A DNA stretch of 44,209 bases from an uncultured Prevotellaceae bacterium (GCA_900317835.1 ONIL01000038.1:1-44209); one strand, 5' to 3'. Shown: positions 24,203 to 32,798, counted from the first letter of the stretch. Translations and numbers: made by a program. Notes: generated from the letters alone by a model not told the origin.

Positions 24203-24856
24203 TCATTCCACAAGGTCAAGGATGTAGGGGCGCATGATGTCTTGGGTCGCGCGATCAATGTACTTGAAGAAGTATTCCTCGATGATGTGACGTTTCTTGT
24301 AGTCTTTCATACCCTCATAGCGCATCTGCAAGTCGTGATAATCCTCGAGAAGTTCACTCAGTACTTTGGGAGTCACCCTGCGCACCTTGCGGTCCTTGAA
24401 ATCAATGTAATAATAATCCATCACATCGTTGTAATCCATATCGCTTCGGCCGAACAAAATCTCCTTAACGGTCAAGTTAGCGTCGCTTATCAAATAGGCT
24501 TCCTTTTCATTAAAGAAAAACGGCACAAAGGCGTTCAGTTTCTTAGCATCCCCCGTGAAATCACGCTGCAGGTACTCACTGTTGATGAGCCAGATGCTGT
24601 CGCCAATTGTGGCAGCGATGTGCTTGTCCCAGATGATTTGATTGTAATTGGCATCAGCCGTCTCGATAATCACCTCATAGGGAGTGATCGGGTCAATCCA
24701 GGGGTCCAGGATAGCGGCCGCTGGAGTCTGGGAAATGATTTGCTCCCACGTGTTATAGAAATAGACGGTGTCGTGGGGTTCAGATCCAGCCATGGCATGA
24801 AACGAAGTCAACGCCAGGAGCGAGAACATGATATTACGGATCCAATTCTTCATCAT
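24203..24856 (-). CDS. Secreted protein of unknown function
   Basis: 217 residues with signal peptide MMKNWIRNIMFSLLALTSFHAMA. The mature protein starts HDTVYFYNTWEQII and is rich in acidic and aromatic residues (SDMDYNDVMDYYYIDFKDRK). A helical C-terminal part contains the run YHDLQMRYEGMKDYKKRHII. No cysteine or known motif stands out. It is placed in an operon between maf and an ABC importer, with a truncated copy of itself directly downstream. No family recognised. Confidence 0.8.
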   Translation of the reverse strand: MMKNWIRNIMFSLLALTSFHAMAGSEPHDTVYFYNTWEQIISQTPAAAILDPWIDPITPYEVIIETADANYNQIIWDKHIAATIGDSIWLINSEYLQRDFTGDAKKLNAFVPFFFNEKEAYLISDANLTVKEILFGRSDMDYNDVMDYYYIDFKDRKVRRVTPKVLSELLEDYHDLQMRYEGMKDYKKRHIIEEYFFKYIDRATQDIMRPYILDLVE

Positions 24857-24869
24857 GATACACTAGTGT

Positions 24870-25451
24870 TTAGAATGTTTTCAATACTTGATACAGTTTG
24901 CGGGTGGGCAGGCCCATCACGTTATAGAAATCGCCGTTAATGCCCTGGATGCCAATGTTGCCGATCCATTCCTGGATGCCATAGGCACCAGCCTTGTCAA
25001 GCGGGCGGTAATTGCGAATGTAGTAGTCAATCTCATCATCAGTCAGTTCAGCAAAGTGTACGATGCTGGTATCGGCAAAAGACTCGACTCGTTCCCGAGT
25101 GGTCACACACACGCCACTGATTACCCTGTGAGCCCGTCCCGAGAGAGCCCGCAGCATGCGGTGGGCATCGGCTTCGCCCTCGGGTTTTCCCAACACAGCC
25201 TCGTCGAGGACCACAACAGTATCGGCCGTGATAAGCAGTTCGTTAGGTTGCAACGCGTGGCCTTGCGTCTTGATGCGGGCGAGATAGACCGGTATTTCCT
25301 CAACAGGAAGGCTCGCGGGATAGGTCTCGTCGATGCCTTTAATGGCCTCGACACGGAACTTCACCCCCATGTCGTTGAGCAGTTCACGACGTCGAGGCGA
25401 ATTGCTGCCCAACACCACATCATATTTTTCCAGGTTTTTAAGCATTGTCAT
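24870..25451 (-). CDS. maf: Maf-family nucleotide pyrophosphatase
   Basis: 193 residues with the Maf signature LGSNSPRRRELL, the catalytic-base region LLITADTVVVLDEAVLGKP and the conserved DKAGAYGIQEWIG near the C-terminus. The family hydrolyses non-canonical or modified nucleoside triphosphates (often dTTP/UTP and m5UTP) and has been linked to division control. The 5' end overlaps the DUF2520 gene by 14 bases; ATG 25445 is an alternative start with a smaller overlap. Translational coupling is likely. Confidence 0.94.
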   Translation of the reverse strand: MTMLKNLEKYDVVLGSNSPRRRELLNDMGVKFRVEAIKGIDETYPASLPVEEIPVYLARIKTQGHALQPNELLITADTVVVLDEAVLGKPEGEADAHRMLRALSGRAHRVISGVCVTTRERVESFADTSIVHFAELTDDEIDYYIRNYRPLDKAGAYGIQEWIGNIGIQGINGDFYNVMGLPTRKLYQVLKTF

Positions 25452-26214
25452 CTAGTGGATTACGGTTCATGACCGATTGTGATATCATGCGGTAGAGGTC
25501 CTGCTTGTCACCGTCGAGCATCGCCAAGTGTCGCTCGATGACCTGATGATCGTGGCGTATGGCTGGTCCCGTCTGGGATTGTGCGGGTGACAACCTATCC
25601 AATTTATCGACAGTGGTGCGGATGAGCGGAAGCATCGCCTCGAACGGCAATCCAGCATCGTCAAGCACCTCACTGGCCAACGTCCACATGTGATTAGCAA
25701 AATTGCAGGAGAAAACCGAAGCGATGTGCAATTGCAACCGCTGCTCGCTATCGACGGCAATGACATGGCGTGAAAGCAAGGCTCCCAATTCCATGACGTC
25801 GCTCAAAGCGGCATCGTCACTACCCTCGGCAAAAAAGTGCACCTCGTCGAGAGGCACGACCATCTCACGCGAGAATGACTGCATGGGCCACAACACGCCA
25901 TAGCGGGAACGATGACCCTCAAACAAACTAGCGGGCTTGCTACCAGACGTGTGAACCCACAGTGCGCCATTGTCGGGCACGGCAGCAATCACGTCGGCTA
26001 TTGCATCGTCGCGTACCGCGATAATATAGGCATCAGCATCTGGTACAAGCGTCAGCAAGTCATCAGTAGCATTAGGGCAGCCAACGGCATCGGCCAGTTC
26101 ACATGCATGAGCCAACTGGCGGCTGTAGATTTGAGCTACTTGACAAAGCCCAGCCAAGCCATGCGCCAGACTGGTAGCCACATTGCCGGAACCGATGATT
26201 ACTACTTGTCTCAT
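25438..26214 (-). CDS. DUF2520 Rossmann-fold protein (F420/NADP oxidoreductase-like)
   Basis: 258 residues. The N-terminal Rossmann motif VVIIGSGNVATSLAHGL binds a dinucleotide by family analogy. The middle has WVHTSGSKPAS and VLWPMQSFSR; the C-terminal helical DUF2520 domain has IASVFSCNFANHMWTLASE and GPAIRHD. The function is not established. In many Bacteroidales this gene precedes a KDO-8-phosphate phosphatase and maf; here it runs straight into maf, with no phosphatase gene. It heads a minus-strand operon of about 5 kb. Confidence 0.86.
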   Translation of the reverse strand: MRQVVIIGSGNVATSLAHGLAGLCQVAQIYSRQLAHACELADAVGCPNATDDLLTLVPDADAYIIAVRDDAIADVIAAVPDNGALWVHTSGSKPASLFEGHRSRYGVLWPMQSFSREMVVPLDEVHFFAEGSDDAALSDVMELGALLSRHVIAVDSEQRLQLHIASVFSCNFANHMWTLASEVLDDAGLPFEAMLPLIRTTVDKLDRLSPAQSQTGPAIRHDHQVIERHLAMLDGDKQDLYRMISQSVMNRNPLDDNA

Positions 26215-26222
26215 TTGTCATG

Positions 26223-26230
26223 CAAAATTA
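26223..26230 (-). promoter_or_regulatory. Promoter -7 box of the DUF2520-maf-importer operon
   Basis: TAATTTTG on the minus strand, ending 8 bases before ATG 26214, with CTTG 20 bases upstream. The transcript would be almost leaderless. Confidence 0.6.
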
Positions 26231-26288
26231 CAAGTAAGACTTGAAAAAAACAAGAAAGTTTAATGATTTCGGACTTCATCACCCACTA

Positions 26289-27596
26289 TCACGAGCGATC
26301 AAGCAACAGGCGCTTGAATGCGGTAAAACCGTTACTCATCTTGTGAACGTGCATCTCGGCATTGACAAAGCGTGATAATTGATAGGGCATGGCCAAGGGG
26401 GCATCAATGATGCGCTCCATGAGGTTTTTGAGTTTGGCCGGATGAGCCGTTGCGAGCGTCACCCCAGTCTCACCTGGCTGAAGGTCCTCGTGCATAGCAC
26501 GATAGGCAACAGCCGTGTGGGGGTCTATCACATATTTCTCGTCACGGTAGGTCTGCTGGATGGTATCGATGATCTGGTTGTCATCATAGCTATAGGCATG
26601 GATGTGGCGGCAGACATTGTCGTGTGTACCAAGCAACTCGATGATGCGGCCAAAGTTGTTAGGGCAGCCTGCATCGAGTGCAGGAGCGATGCTGTACTGG
26701 GTAGGCTTAGGAGTGAAAACTCCAGTCTTGACGTAATTATAGAAGATATTATTCTGATTCTCGACGCTGATGAAACGCTTGACAGGCAAACCCATCTGCT
26801 GGGCCATCAAGCCGCTGGTCAAGTTTCCCAGGTTGGAACAAGGCACGGCAAAGACCAGATTGCTGACGTCGGTGCCATCCTTGACCAATTGCGCATAAGA
26901 CCAGAAGTAGTAGATCATCTGCGGCACCAGCCGGGCATAATTGATTGACATGGCACTGGTCAATTGCAAGCGGTCATTCAACTCATCATCGAGGAAAGCC
27001 TTCTCCACCAAACTCTTGCAATCATCAAACGAACCATTCACCTCAATTGCAGTCACATTGCCTCCAAGGGTGGCAAACTGAGCCTTCTGTATCTTGCTGA
27101 CGGCTCCACGAGGATAGAGAGCATACACATTGATGCCGGACATGCCCCAGAAGCTGTTGGCCACAGCACTGCCCGTGTCACCACTCGTGGGCACCAGCAC
27201 ATTAATCGTGTGCCACTCGGGGTGACGAGAACGGTAATAATTCAACAACCGCGCCATGAACCGTGTGCCCACGTCCTTAAAAGCCATGGTGGGGCCATGG
27301 AATAGCTCCAGCACATAATTGCCGCCAGAAGTCTTCACGAGGGGAATATCAAAATCGAATGCATCATACACGATATCGTGCAGCACATCGACGGGCACAT
27401 CATCCATCAGTGCGAATGCCGAAATCGCATAGGCCAATTCCTGAAGTGTCATCGCGCCCATGTTGCGCATGAATGCCCCGGGCAGGCGAGGCAAGCGCTC
27501 AGGCATATACAAACCGCTGTCAGGAGCAAGGCCCTTGATGACAGCCTGCTCAAGGGTCGTGGTGAGTTGATGGTTTAGCGTGCTATGATATAGCAT
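26289..27596 (-). CDS. thrC: Threonine synthase
   Basis: 435 residues with the PLP-binding lysine Lys107 in GPTMAFKDVG, the N-terminal TLEQAVIKGLAPDSGLYMPE, the phosphate-binding PTSGDTGSAVANSF and GCPNNFGRI. This is the short bacterial thrC type. It converts O-phosphohomoserine to threonine. It is the second gene of a pair with an aspartate kinase 16 bases upstream; homoserine dehydrogenase and kinase are not in the window. Confidence 0.96.
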   Translation of the reverse strand: MLYHSTLNHQLTTTLEQAVIKGLAPDSGLYMPERLPRLPGAFMRNMGAMTLQELAYAISAFALMDDVPVDVLHDIVYDAFDFDIPLVKTSGGNYVLELFHGPTMAFKDVGTRFMARLLNYYRSRHPEWHTINVLVPTSGDTGSAVANSFWGMSGINVYALYPRGAVSKIQKAQFATLGGNVTAIEVNGSFDDCKSLVEKAFLDDELNDRLQLTSAMSINYARLVPQMIYYFWSYAQLVKDGTDVSNLVFAVPCSNLGNLTSGLMAQQMGLPVKRFISVENQNNIFYNYVKTGVFTPKPTQYSIAPALDAGCPNNFGRIIELLGTHDNVCRHIHAYSYDDNQIIDTIQQTYRDEKYVIDPHTAVAYRAMHEDLQPGETGVTLATAHPAKLKNLMERIIDAPLAMPYQLSRFVNAEMHVHKMSNGFTAFKRLLLDRS

Positions 27597-27612
27597 AAAT
27601 TCCAGCTCCTAA

Positions 27613-28503
27613 TTAATCGATGATGACCGTTCCAGGTGCAGCGGGATTAAAAGTGTTCTTCACCCAAACGGGGATGTGCTTCATCGCCACGGGAGCAATC
27701 GTGGGCGGATAAATCACCTTGGCACCGGCATCACACATTTCCTGGGCTTGAGCGTAGGTCATCGAGGGAATGACCGTCGCATCGGGGTGAGTGCGCGGAT
27801 CGGCAGTCATGAAGCCATCCACATCGGTCCATATCTCCAACGCCTGCGCATCGAGCAGTGCTGCCAGAATCGCTGCGGTATAGTCACTGCCACCACGGCC
27901 CAGGTTTGTCACGTCACCCGACATTTTGTCGCGTGAGATGAAACCCTGTGCCACATGTACGCTTTCATCTAACGAGGCGAAATCCTCCTTGACCAGGCGT
28001 CCGGTTTCCTCCCAATCCAGAACCCGCCCAGAGCCATCGGGAACGGTGCGCATGTAGTTGAGGGACAAGTGAGGCACGCCATCCTCGAACATCCCCGTCA
28101 CGATAGCCGACGAGAGGATCTCGCCATGAGCGACAATGGCGTCGCACACGCGTTCAATCTCGTCAACCGGCATGTGGGGATTGGTGGCAAGAGCCAAGTA
28201 GTAAGGCTTCAGGCTATCGTCAATGAAGCGGTCGATCGTTGCATGGACCTGGTCGCGCATATGCTCAAGCACGACGCCGTCAATGGCCTCATGGTGACGT
28301 TTTCGTGCAGCCTCAAGTGTATCGAGACACGAGATGTCGCGTTGCTGTGCCTGCTCGCACATGGCGAGCAACTGATTAGTGAATCCACCCATCGCCGAAA
28401 CCACAACGAGCACAGGCCTAGGCTCGGCATTGACAATATCCCTGAGGTTGCGCAGGCTCTCGATGCTACCGACCGAGGTGCCACCAAATTTCATGACTTT
28501 CAT
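27613..28503 (-). CDS. Aspartate kinase, catalytic domain only
   Basis: 296 residues. It has the kinase motifs KFGGTSVGS at the N-terminus, VVVSAMGGFTNQL, AHGEILSS, LGRGGSDYTAA and WTDVDGFMTADPR. The protein stops at PGTVIID, where the catalytic domain normally ends and two ACT domains begin in LysC (about 450 residues), or ACT plus homoserine dehydrogenase in ThrA (about 810). No ACT remnant follows, only thrC. It should make aspartyl phosphate but would lack the usual ACT-based feedback site. It forms an operon with thrC. Confidence 0.9.
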   Translation of the reverse strand: MKVMKFGGTSVGSIESLRNLRDIVNAEPRPVLVVVSAMGGFTNQLLAMCEQAQQRDISCLDTLEAARKRHHEAIDGVVLEHMRDQVHATIDRFIDDSLKPYYLALATNPHMPVDEIERVCDAIVAHGEILSSAIVTGMFEDGVPHLSLNYMRTVPDGSGRVLDWEETGRLVKEDFASLDESVHVAQGFISRDKMSGDVTNLGRGGSDYTAAILAALLDAQALEIWTDVDGFMTADPRTHPDATVIPSMTYAQAQEMCDAGAKVIYPPTIAPVAMKHIPVWVKNTFNPAAPGTVIID

Positions 28504-28656
28504 TGCTTATGGTATTTTTCTATATATAGAACGAGAAAAAAGCGGTTTTATTAGACCCAGTAGCAAATATTGAGCCAAATGATGATCATTACAGTGATTC
28601 ACACACCAAAAGCCCCATTTTTTGCCGCAATTGACTGATGATTGCGCATTTTTTAC

Positions 28657-28664
28657 TACATTTG
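28657..28664 (+). promoter_or_regulatory. Promoter -7 box of the YqgE operon, predicted leaderless
   Basis: TACATTTG ends 4 bases before ATG 28669, so the predicted start of transcription is at or next to the start codon. TTTG at ideal spacing is absent. Confidence 0.55.
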
Positions 28665-28668
28665 CAAC

Positions 28669-29274
28669 ATGAAAGACTGGGACCAGGACATCTATCACCT
28701 CAACGATGAGCAACCGCTGCCCGTGCGGGGTTCGCTGCTGGTGGCAAAGCCCACCGTCGGCGACTTCTTCTTCAGGCGGTCGCTAGTGCTCATTGTTGAC
28801 CCTGACGAGGGAGAGGGTGCCATGGGGGTTGTTGTCAACCATTACACGGGTTACAACCTGCGTGACATCATGCCCGAACTGGAATCGGTGGAAGAGATAC
28901 CCTTGTTCCTGGGCGGTCCTGTGGGCACTCAGATGCTCTTCTTCATGCACACGCTGGGGCCAGACGTTGTCCCTGAAGCGATTGAGGTGGGTGACGGCGT
29001 GTGGTTTGGCGGCGATTTTGAAGCCGTGAAACGCTATGTCGAGCTGGGCGCACCTGTCGAGGGACACATCAAGTTCATCGTTGGATACAGCGGATGGGAG
29101 AAGGACCAGATCGGGTATGAACTCAAGCGTCATGACTGGGCTGTGCTCAACAATAGCGGACGTGAGTTGCTCATGGGCGATGGCGACGACGACAGGTGGC
29201 GCGATGCCGTGTCACGATTCGGTGACCAGTACCGGTTGTGGCTCAACCTTCCCAGTGACCCGACAAATAACTAG
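28669..29274 (+). CDS. YqgE/AlgH family protein
   Basis: 201 residues from ATG 28669; an in-frame TTG at 28642 lies upstream of the promoter. Family marks are PVRGSLLVAKPTVGDFFFRRS, LIVDPDEGEGAMGVVVNH, PLFLGGPVG, HTLGPDVVPEAIEVGDGVWFGGDF split over about 105-130, and the WEKDQIGYELKRHDW segment. The family is widespread and cytoplasmic; its molecular role is still unclear. It begins a plus-strand operon of five genes. Confidence 0.94.
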   Translation: MKDWDQDIYHLNDEQPLPVRGSLLVAKPTVGDFFFRRSLVLIVDPDEGEGAMGVVVNHYTGYNLRDIMPELESVEEIPLFLGGPVGTQMLFFMHTLGPDVVPEAIEVGDGVWFGGDFEAVKRYVELGAPVEGHIKFIVGYSGWEKDQIGYELKRHDWAVLNNSGRELLMGDGDDDRWRDAVSRFGDQYRLWLNLPSDPTNN

Positions 29275-29298
29275 CGATCAAGTAAATCACGTGATAGA

Positions 29299-30132
29299 AT
29301 GAACATCGTAATCGGCATTGACGCAGGCATCAGTTCCACCAAGATTGTGGGCATTGAGGACAACAAGCGCATCAAGTCACCCATGAGCGTCAAGGGCGAC
29401 GACCACATCTCGTCGATATATGGCGCGCTGGGAAAATATATCCACAACAACGGGATTGATCTGGATGAGATTGAGCAGGTGGTGATTACCGGCGTGGGGG
29501 CCAATGAAATTGGGGGTTCCATCCTGGGCTTGCCCGCATCACACATTGACGAATTCACGGCCAATGGTCTGGGGGCTCGCTTCGACAGCGGACTTGACCA
29601 CATCATCGTCGTGTCGATGGGAACGGGCACTTCACTGGTGCGTGTCGACGGGGATGAGATCAAGCACATCGGCGGCATCGGTATGGGTGGAGGCACGTTG
29701 CAAGGGCTTTCCCACCTGTTGTTGCAGACCAGCGACATCGCTGAGGTCAACCTGATGGCCGAATGTGGTGACGCAGCCACCGTTAACCTGAATGTTGGCG
29801 ACATCAGCAGAGGCCGAATCGAGGGTCTGCGTGACACCACCACCGCCTCGCTGTTTGCCCAAGCGGTGCAGAACTCACCGTCGCGCAATGACATCGCCGC
29901 AGGCCTCATCCACATGGTCATCGAGACCATTGGCTCGTGCGCGGTACTCTCGCAGCTCAACGGCGGTTTCAAGGACTTTGTGCTTATTGGCAACATCACC
30001 CGACTGACGGCTTGTCAGCAGATTTTCGCTGATCTGGCCGACCTGTACCAGGTGCGGTTCCATATTCCCAAATATGCCTACTACTGCACTGCGCTGGGCG
30101 CTGCATTGAGTTACAGATTCGAGAATGAATGA
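29299..30132 (+). CDS. coaW: Type II pantothenate kinase
   Basis: 277 residues of the ASKHA fold. It has the N-terminal phosphate loop IGIDAGISSTKIVGIEDN, VVITGVGANEIGG, the adenosine-binding VVSMGTGTSLVRVDGDEIKH and GGIGMGGGTLQGLSHLLL, and the C-terminal FVLIGNITRL. The length and motif order match the short bacterial type II PanK described in staphylococci, which phosphorylates pantothenate and is not inhibited by CoA. The PanK assignment is by pattern; a related acyl-kinase or BadF-like role is possible. It overlaps the start of the glycosyltransferase gene by 8 bases. Confidence 0.8.
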   Translation: MNIVIGIDAGISSTKIVGIEDNKRIKSPMSVKGDDHISSIYGALGKYIHNNGIDLDEIEQVVITGVGANEIGGSILGLPASHIDEFTANGLGARFDSGLDHIIVVSMGTGTSLVRVDGDEIKHIGGIGMGGGTLQGLSHLLLQTSDIAEVNLMAECGDAATVNLNVGDISRGRIEGLRDTTTASLFAQAVQNSPSRNDIAAGLIHMVIETIGSCAVLSQLNGGFKDFVLIGNITRLTACQQIFADLADLYQVRFHIPKYAYYCTALGAALSYRFENE

Positions 30133-31264
30133 GTTGAAAGATATGGAGCTAACCGTTGTCATCGTCAATTACCGCGTGAAGTACCTGCTGGAGCAGACGT
30201 TGTGTGCTGTGGAGCAAGCCATGAAGGGTATTAGCGGCGAGATTATCGTCATTGATAACCTGTCGGGCGATGACAGCATTGCCTTCTCACGTGAGCGTCA
30301 TCCACAGGTGATCTTTATCGAGAATCAAGAGAATGTGGGGTTTGCCCGTGCCAATAACCAAGGCATCATGCAGGCCCAAGGTGAGTTCACGCTCATCCTC
30401 AATCCTGACACCATCATCACACCCCGATGCCTGCAAGACGGCTTGAATTGGATGCATTCCCATCCCAAGTGCGGCGCCATCGGCGCAAGGATGATGGACG
30501 GCAATGGCGTGTTCCTGCCTGAGAGCAAACGCTCCTTCCCCACCCCTTGGGTGTCATTCTGCAAGATTTTCGGGCTATCCAAATTGTTCCCGCGTTCCCG
30601 ATGGTTTGCAAAGTACCACCTGCGCTACTTGAGCGACTTGGAGCCACAGTGCATCGACATCCTGTCAGGTGCCTACATGCTTTGCCGCACCGACGTGCTG
30701 CAGCGGTTGGGCGGATTTGACGAGGATTTCTTCATGTACGGCGAGGACATTGACTTGAGTTACCGCATCGTCAAGGCGGGCTATGAGAACTGGTTCCTGC
30801 CGACTCCCATGATTCATTACAAGGGCGAGAGCACGCACAAGGACTCAATGCGGTATGTCAGGGTATTCTATGATGCGATGCTTATTTTTTATCGCAAGCA
30901 TTTCCCACGCTTCAACATCATCTTCTATCCAATTGTCAAACTTGGTGTGCTGGTGCGTGCAGGGCTTTCAGTCGCCAAAAGGCTAGTGAAGCGGATTTTG
31001 CCTCGTCGAGGCAAGCCTGTCAGCGAGTCATGGCCATGGGTCATCATCAGCGACAAGGCCGAATCGGTTGCCCGCAGGGTTGGTATCAATCAGTTTGTGA
31101 CGGAAATACCCAACAACGGCAATCACAACGTGCTGATTGATGATGGCTGCTACAGCTATGCTCAAGTCGTGGACTACATTCGTGAGCACGGCAATGACGG
31201 ACGCCTCGCGTTTCACATCCACGCCGACCGTCACGGCATCATCATCTCGCCCAAAATGTCATGA
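30125..31264 (+). CDS. Family 2 glycosyltransferase with C-terminal extension
   Basis: 379 residues. The GT-A domain (about 5-250) has TVVIVNYRVKYLLEQTL, EIIVIDNLSGDDS, the nucleotide-sugar region LNPDTIITPRCL and the acceptor-side GGFDEDFFMYGEDIDLSYRI. It resembles WbbL-type rhamnosyltransferases of cell-surface glycan synthesis. A membrane-associating helix (FYPIVKLGVLVRAGLSVAKR) follows. The last 90 residues (WVIISDKAESVARR onward) form a separate domain resembling part of the lipid-linked sugar transferase family. It overlaps the kinase upstream and the acetyltransferase downstream. ATG 30143 is an alternative start. Confidence 0.9.
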   Translation: MNELKDMELTVVIVNYRVKYLLEQTLCAVEQAMKGISGEIIVIDNLSGDDSIAFSRERHPQVIFIENQENVGFARANNQGIMQAQGEFTLILNPDTIITPRCLQDGLNWMHSHPKCGAIGARMMDGNGVFLPESKRSFPTPWVSFCKIFGLSKLFPRSRWFAKYHLRYLSDLEPQCIDILSGAYMLCRTDVLQRLGGFDEDFFMYGEDIDLSYRIVKAGYENWFLPTPMIHYKGESTHKDSMRYVRVFYDAMLIFYRKHFPRFNIIFYPIVKLGVLVRAGLSVAKRLVKRILPRRGKPVSESWPWVIISDKAESVARRVGINQFVTEIPNNGNHNVLIDDGCYSYAQVVDYIREHGNDGRLAFHIHADRHGIIISPKMS

Positions 31265-31785
31265 GTCAATTACTGAGCAACGACACCATCACCCTGAGAG
31301 CACTGGAGCCAACCGACCTGGAAGTGCTGTATCGCTGGGAGAACGACACGGCATTGTGGACCGTGAGCGACACACATGCCCCATATTCACGACAGGCATT
31401 GTGGCGTTATCTGGAAGAATACACGGGCGATATCTACTCGCAGCGCCAGCTGCGGTTGATGATTACCTTGAACGAGAGCAGCCTGCCGGCCGGAACCGTT
31501 GATTTCATCAACTTTGACCCGTTGAACAACCGTGCTGAATTGGGACTTTTCATCGCACAGGAGATGCGGGGCAAGGGACTGGGAAAGCTGGCTCTGGAAT
31601 TAATCACGGCCTATGCCTGCGAGCACCTGGGATTAAGGCAGTTATATGTCTATATAGCCCTAGACAACACCGTGTGTCTGGAGTTATTCAAGCAGTTTGG
31701 CTATCGCAAGGTTGGTATCCTCAAATCATGGATTAAGCGCGGCACCCGCTACAACGATGTCGCACTGCTCCAAATGATATTATAA
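31261..31785 (+). CDS. GNAT-family N-acetyltransferase (RimJ/RimL-like)
   Basis: 174 residues. The N-terminus TITLRALEPTDLEVLYRWEN and the acetyl-CoA-binding FIAQEMRGKGLGKLALELI (R/Q-x-x-G-x-G/A type loop) identify the family. VCLELFKQFGYRKVGILKSW near the end is the RimL/SpeG-like pattern. It probably acetylates an amino sugar or a protein N-terminus; given the neighbours, a sugar nucleotide is a reasonable guess. Its ATG overlaps the glycosyltransferase stop by four bases. Confidence 0.9.
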   Translation: MSQLLSNDTITLRALEPTDLEVLYRWENDTALWTVSDTHAPYSRQALWRYLEEYTGDIYSQRQLRLMITLNESSLPAGTVDFINFDPLNNRAELGLFIAQEMRGKGLGKLALELITAYACEHLGLRQLYVYIALDNTVCLELFKQFGYRKVGILKSWIKRGTRYNDVALLQMIL

Positions 31786-31793
31786 GAATCCTT

Positions 31794-32789
31794 ATGGCAA
31801 GAGATTATCGAATCGATTCACTCAAAGGCCTGTTGATCATCCTGGTGATTATAGGGCATGTCATCACAACACTCGATAACGTGAACTTCATCAACCACGG
31901 CGTCATGGGGCTCATCTACATCTTCCACATGCCGCTGTTCATTCTGATTTCAGGATACTTCAGCAAATCTCGCGATGAGCAAACACAAAGTTCATTTTGG
32001 AAAAACACCTGTCTTCTCTTCATTACACTTGTCATCTTTCACTTTTTAGGCTGTTTCAGATCCTATCTGTCTAATCCAAATGCACGAGCCATCTTTGATG
32101 GATTTCCATTTGGAGAAAAAATGTGGATCATATTCCCATTCGGCGAATTATGGTATATCATCAGTCTCATCTACTGGAGAATCATACTATTCTATACTCC
32201 TGAAGCGTTGCTGAAACGGCCGGCATTATACCTATCTATCGCGCTGATTGTGAGCATTCTGTGCGGATTGACTCATTTAGGGATGTTCTTGTCAATACAG
32301 CGCACCATGAATTTCTTCCTTTTCTTTCTCTTGGGTTACTATTTCAAGCATAACGCCATCAACACCAAATTGTGGTACAATAACACTCTGCAACTGTCAC
32401 TTGCACTCATATTATTGCCCATCATTTTCGTTCTATTCCCCCGATGCGGAAACTTCATGAATGGCGCCGACCATTATTCACTCATCGACATACCTGAAAA
32501 GGTCATGATTTTGACCTGTTCAATTTCGATATCGCTTTTTGTTTTCAATAACATGAAAGACGTCAAGTGGCTTCGTTCCTTTGGTCAGGACAGCTTGTTT
32601 TACTACCTGTATCACTATCTGATTATCGTTTTGGTCATTCAGCCGCTGGTTATACGGTATGGCCTGCCTTGCTACTTCCCGTTTATCCTATGCTATACTG
32701 CAATCATATTAATTATCCTGAGGCTGTTGAGCAAGGTGAGATTCTTAAGATGGCTTACCCATCCTAAGCTCCCGGCATTGAAGAGATGA
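31794..32789 (+). CDS. Acyltransferase-3 family membrane O-acetyltransferase
   Basis: 331 residues with about ten transmembrane helices. The N-terminus RIDSLKGLLIILVIIGHVI carries the conserved arginine and the histidine of the acyltransferase-3 family, followed by FHMPLFILISGYF. It resembles NolL/fucose 4-O-acetylase-like proteins that O-acetylate surface polysaccharides. It is 8 bases behind the GNAT gene and ends the operon. It is AT-richer than its neighbours, which hints at separate acquisition. Confidence 0.9.
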   Translation: MARDYRIDSLKGLLIILVIIGHVITTLDNVNFINHGVMGLIYIFHMPLFILISGYFSKSRDEQTQSSFWKNTCLLFITLVIFHFLGCFRSYLSNPNARAIFDGFPFGEKMWIIFPFGELWYIISLIYWRIILFYTPEALLKRPALYLSIALIVSILCGLTHLGMFLSIQRTMNFFLFFLLGYYFKHNAINTKLWYNNTLQLSLALILLPIIFVLFPRCGNFMNGADHYSLIDIPEKVMILTCSISISLFVFNNMKDVKWLRSFGQDSLFYYLYHYLIIVLVIQPLVIRYGLPCYFPFILCYTAIILIILRLLSKVRFLRWLTHPKLPALKR

Positions 32790-32798
32790 TGATGTGAT

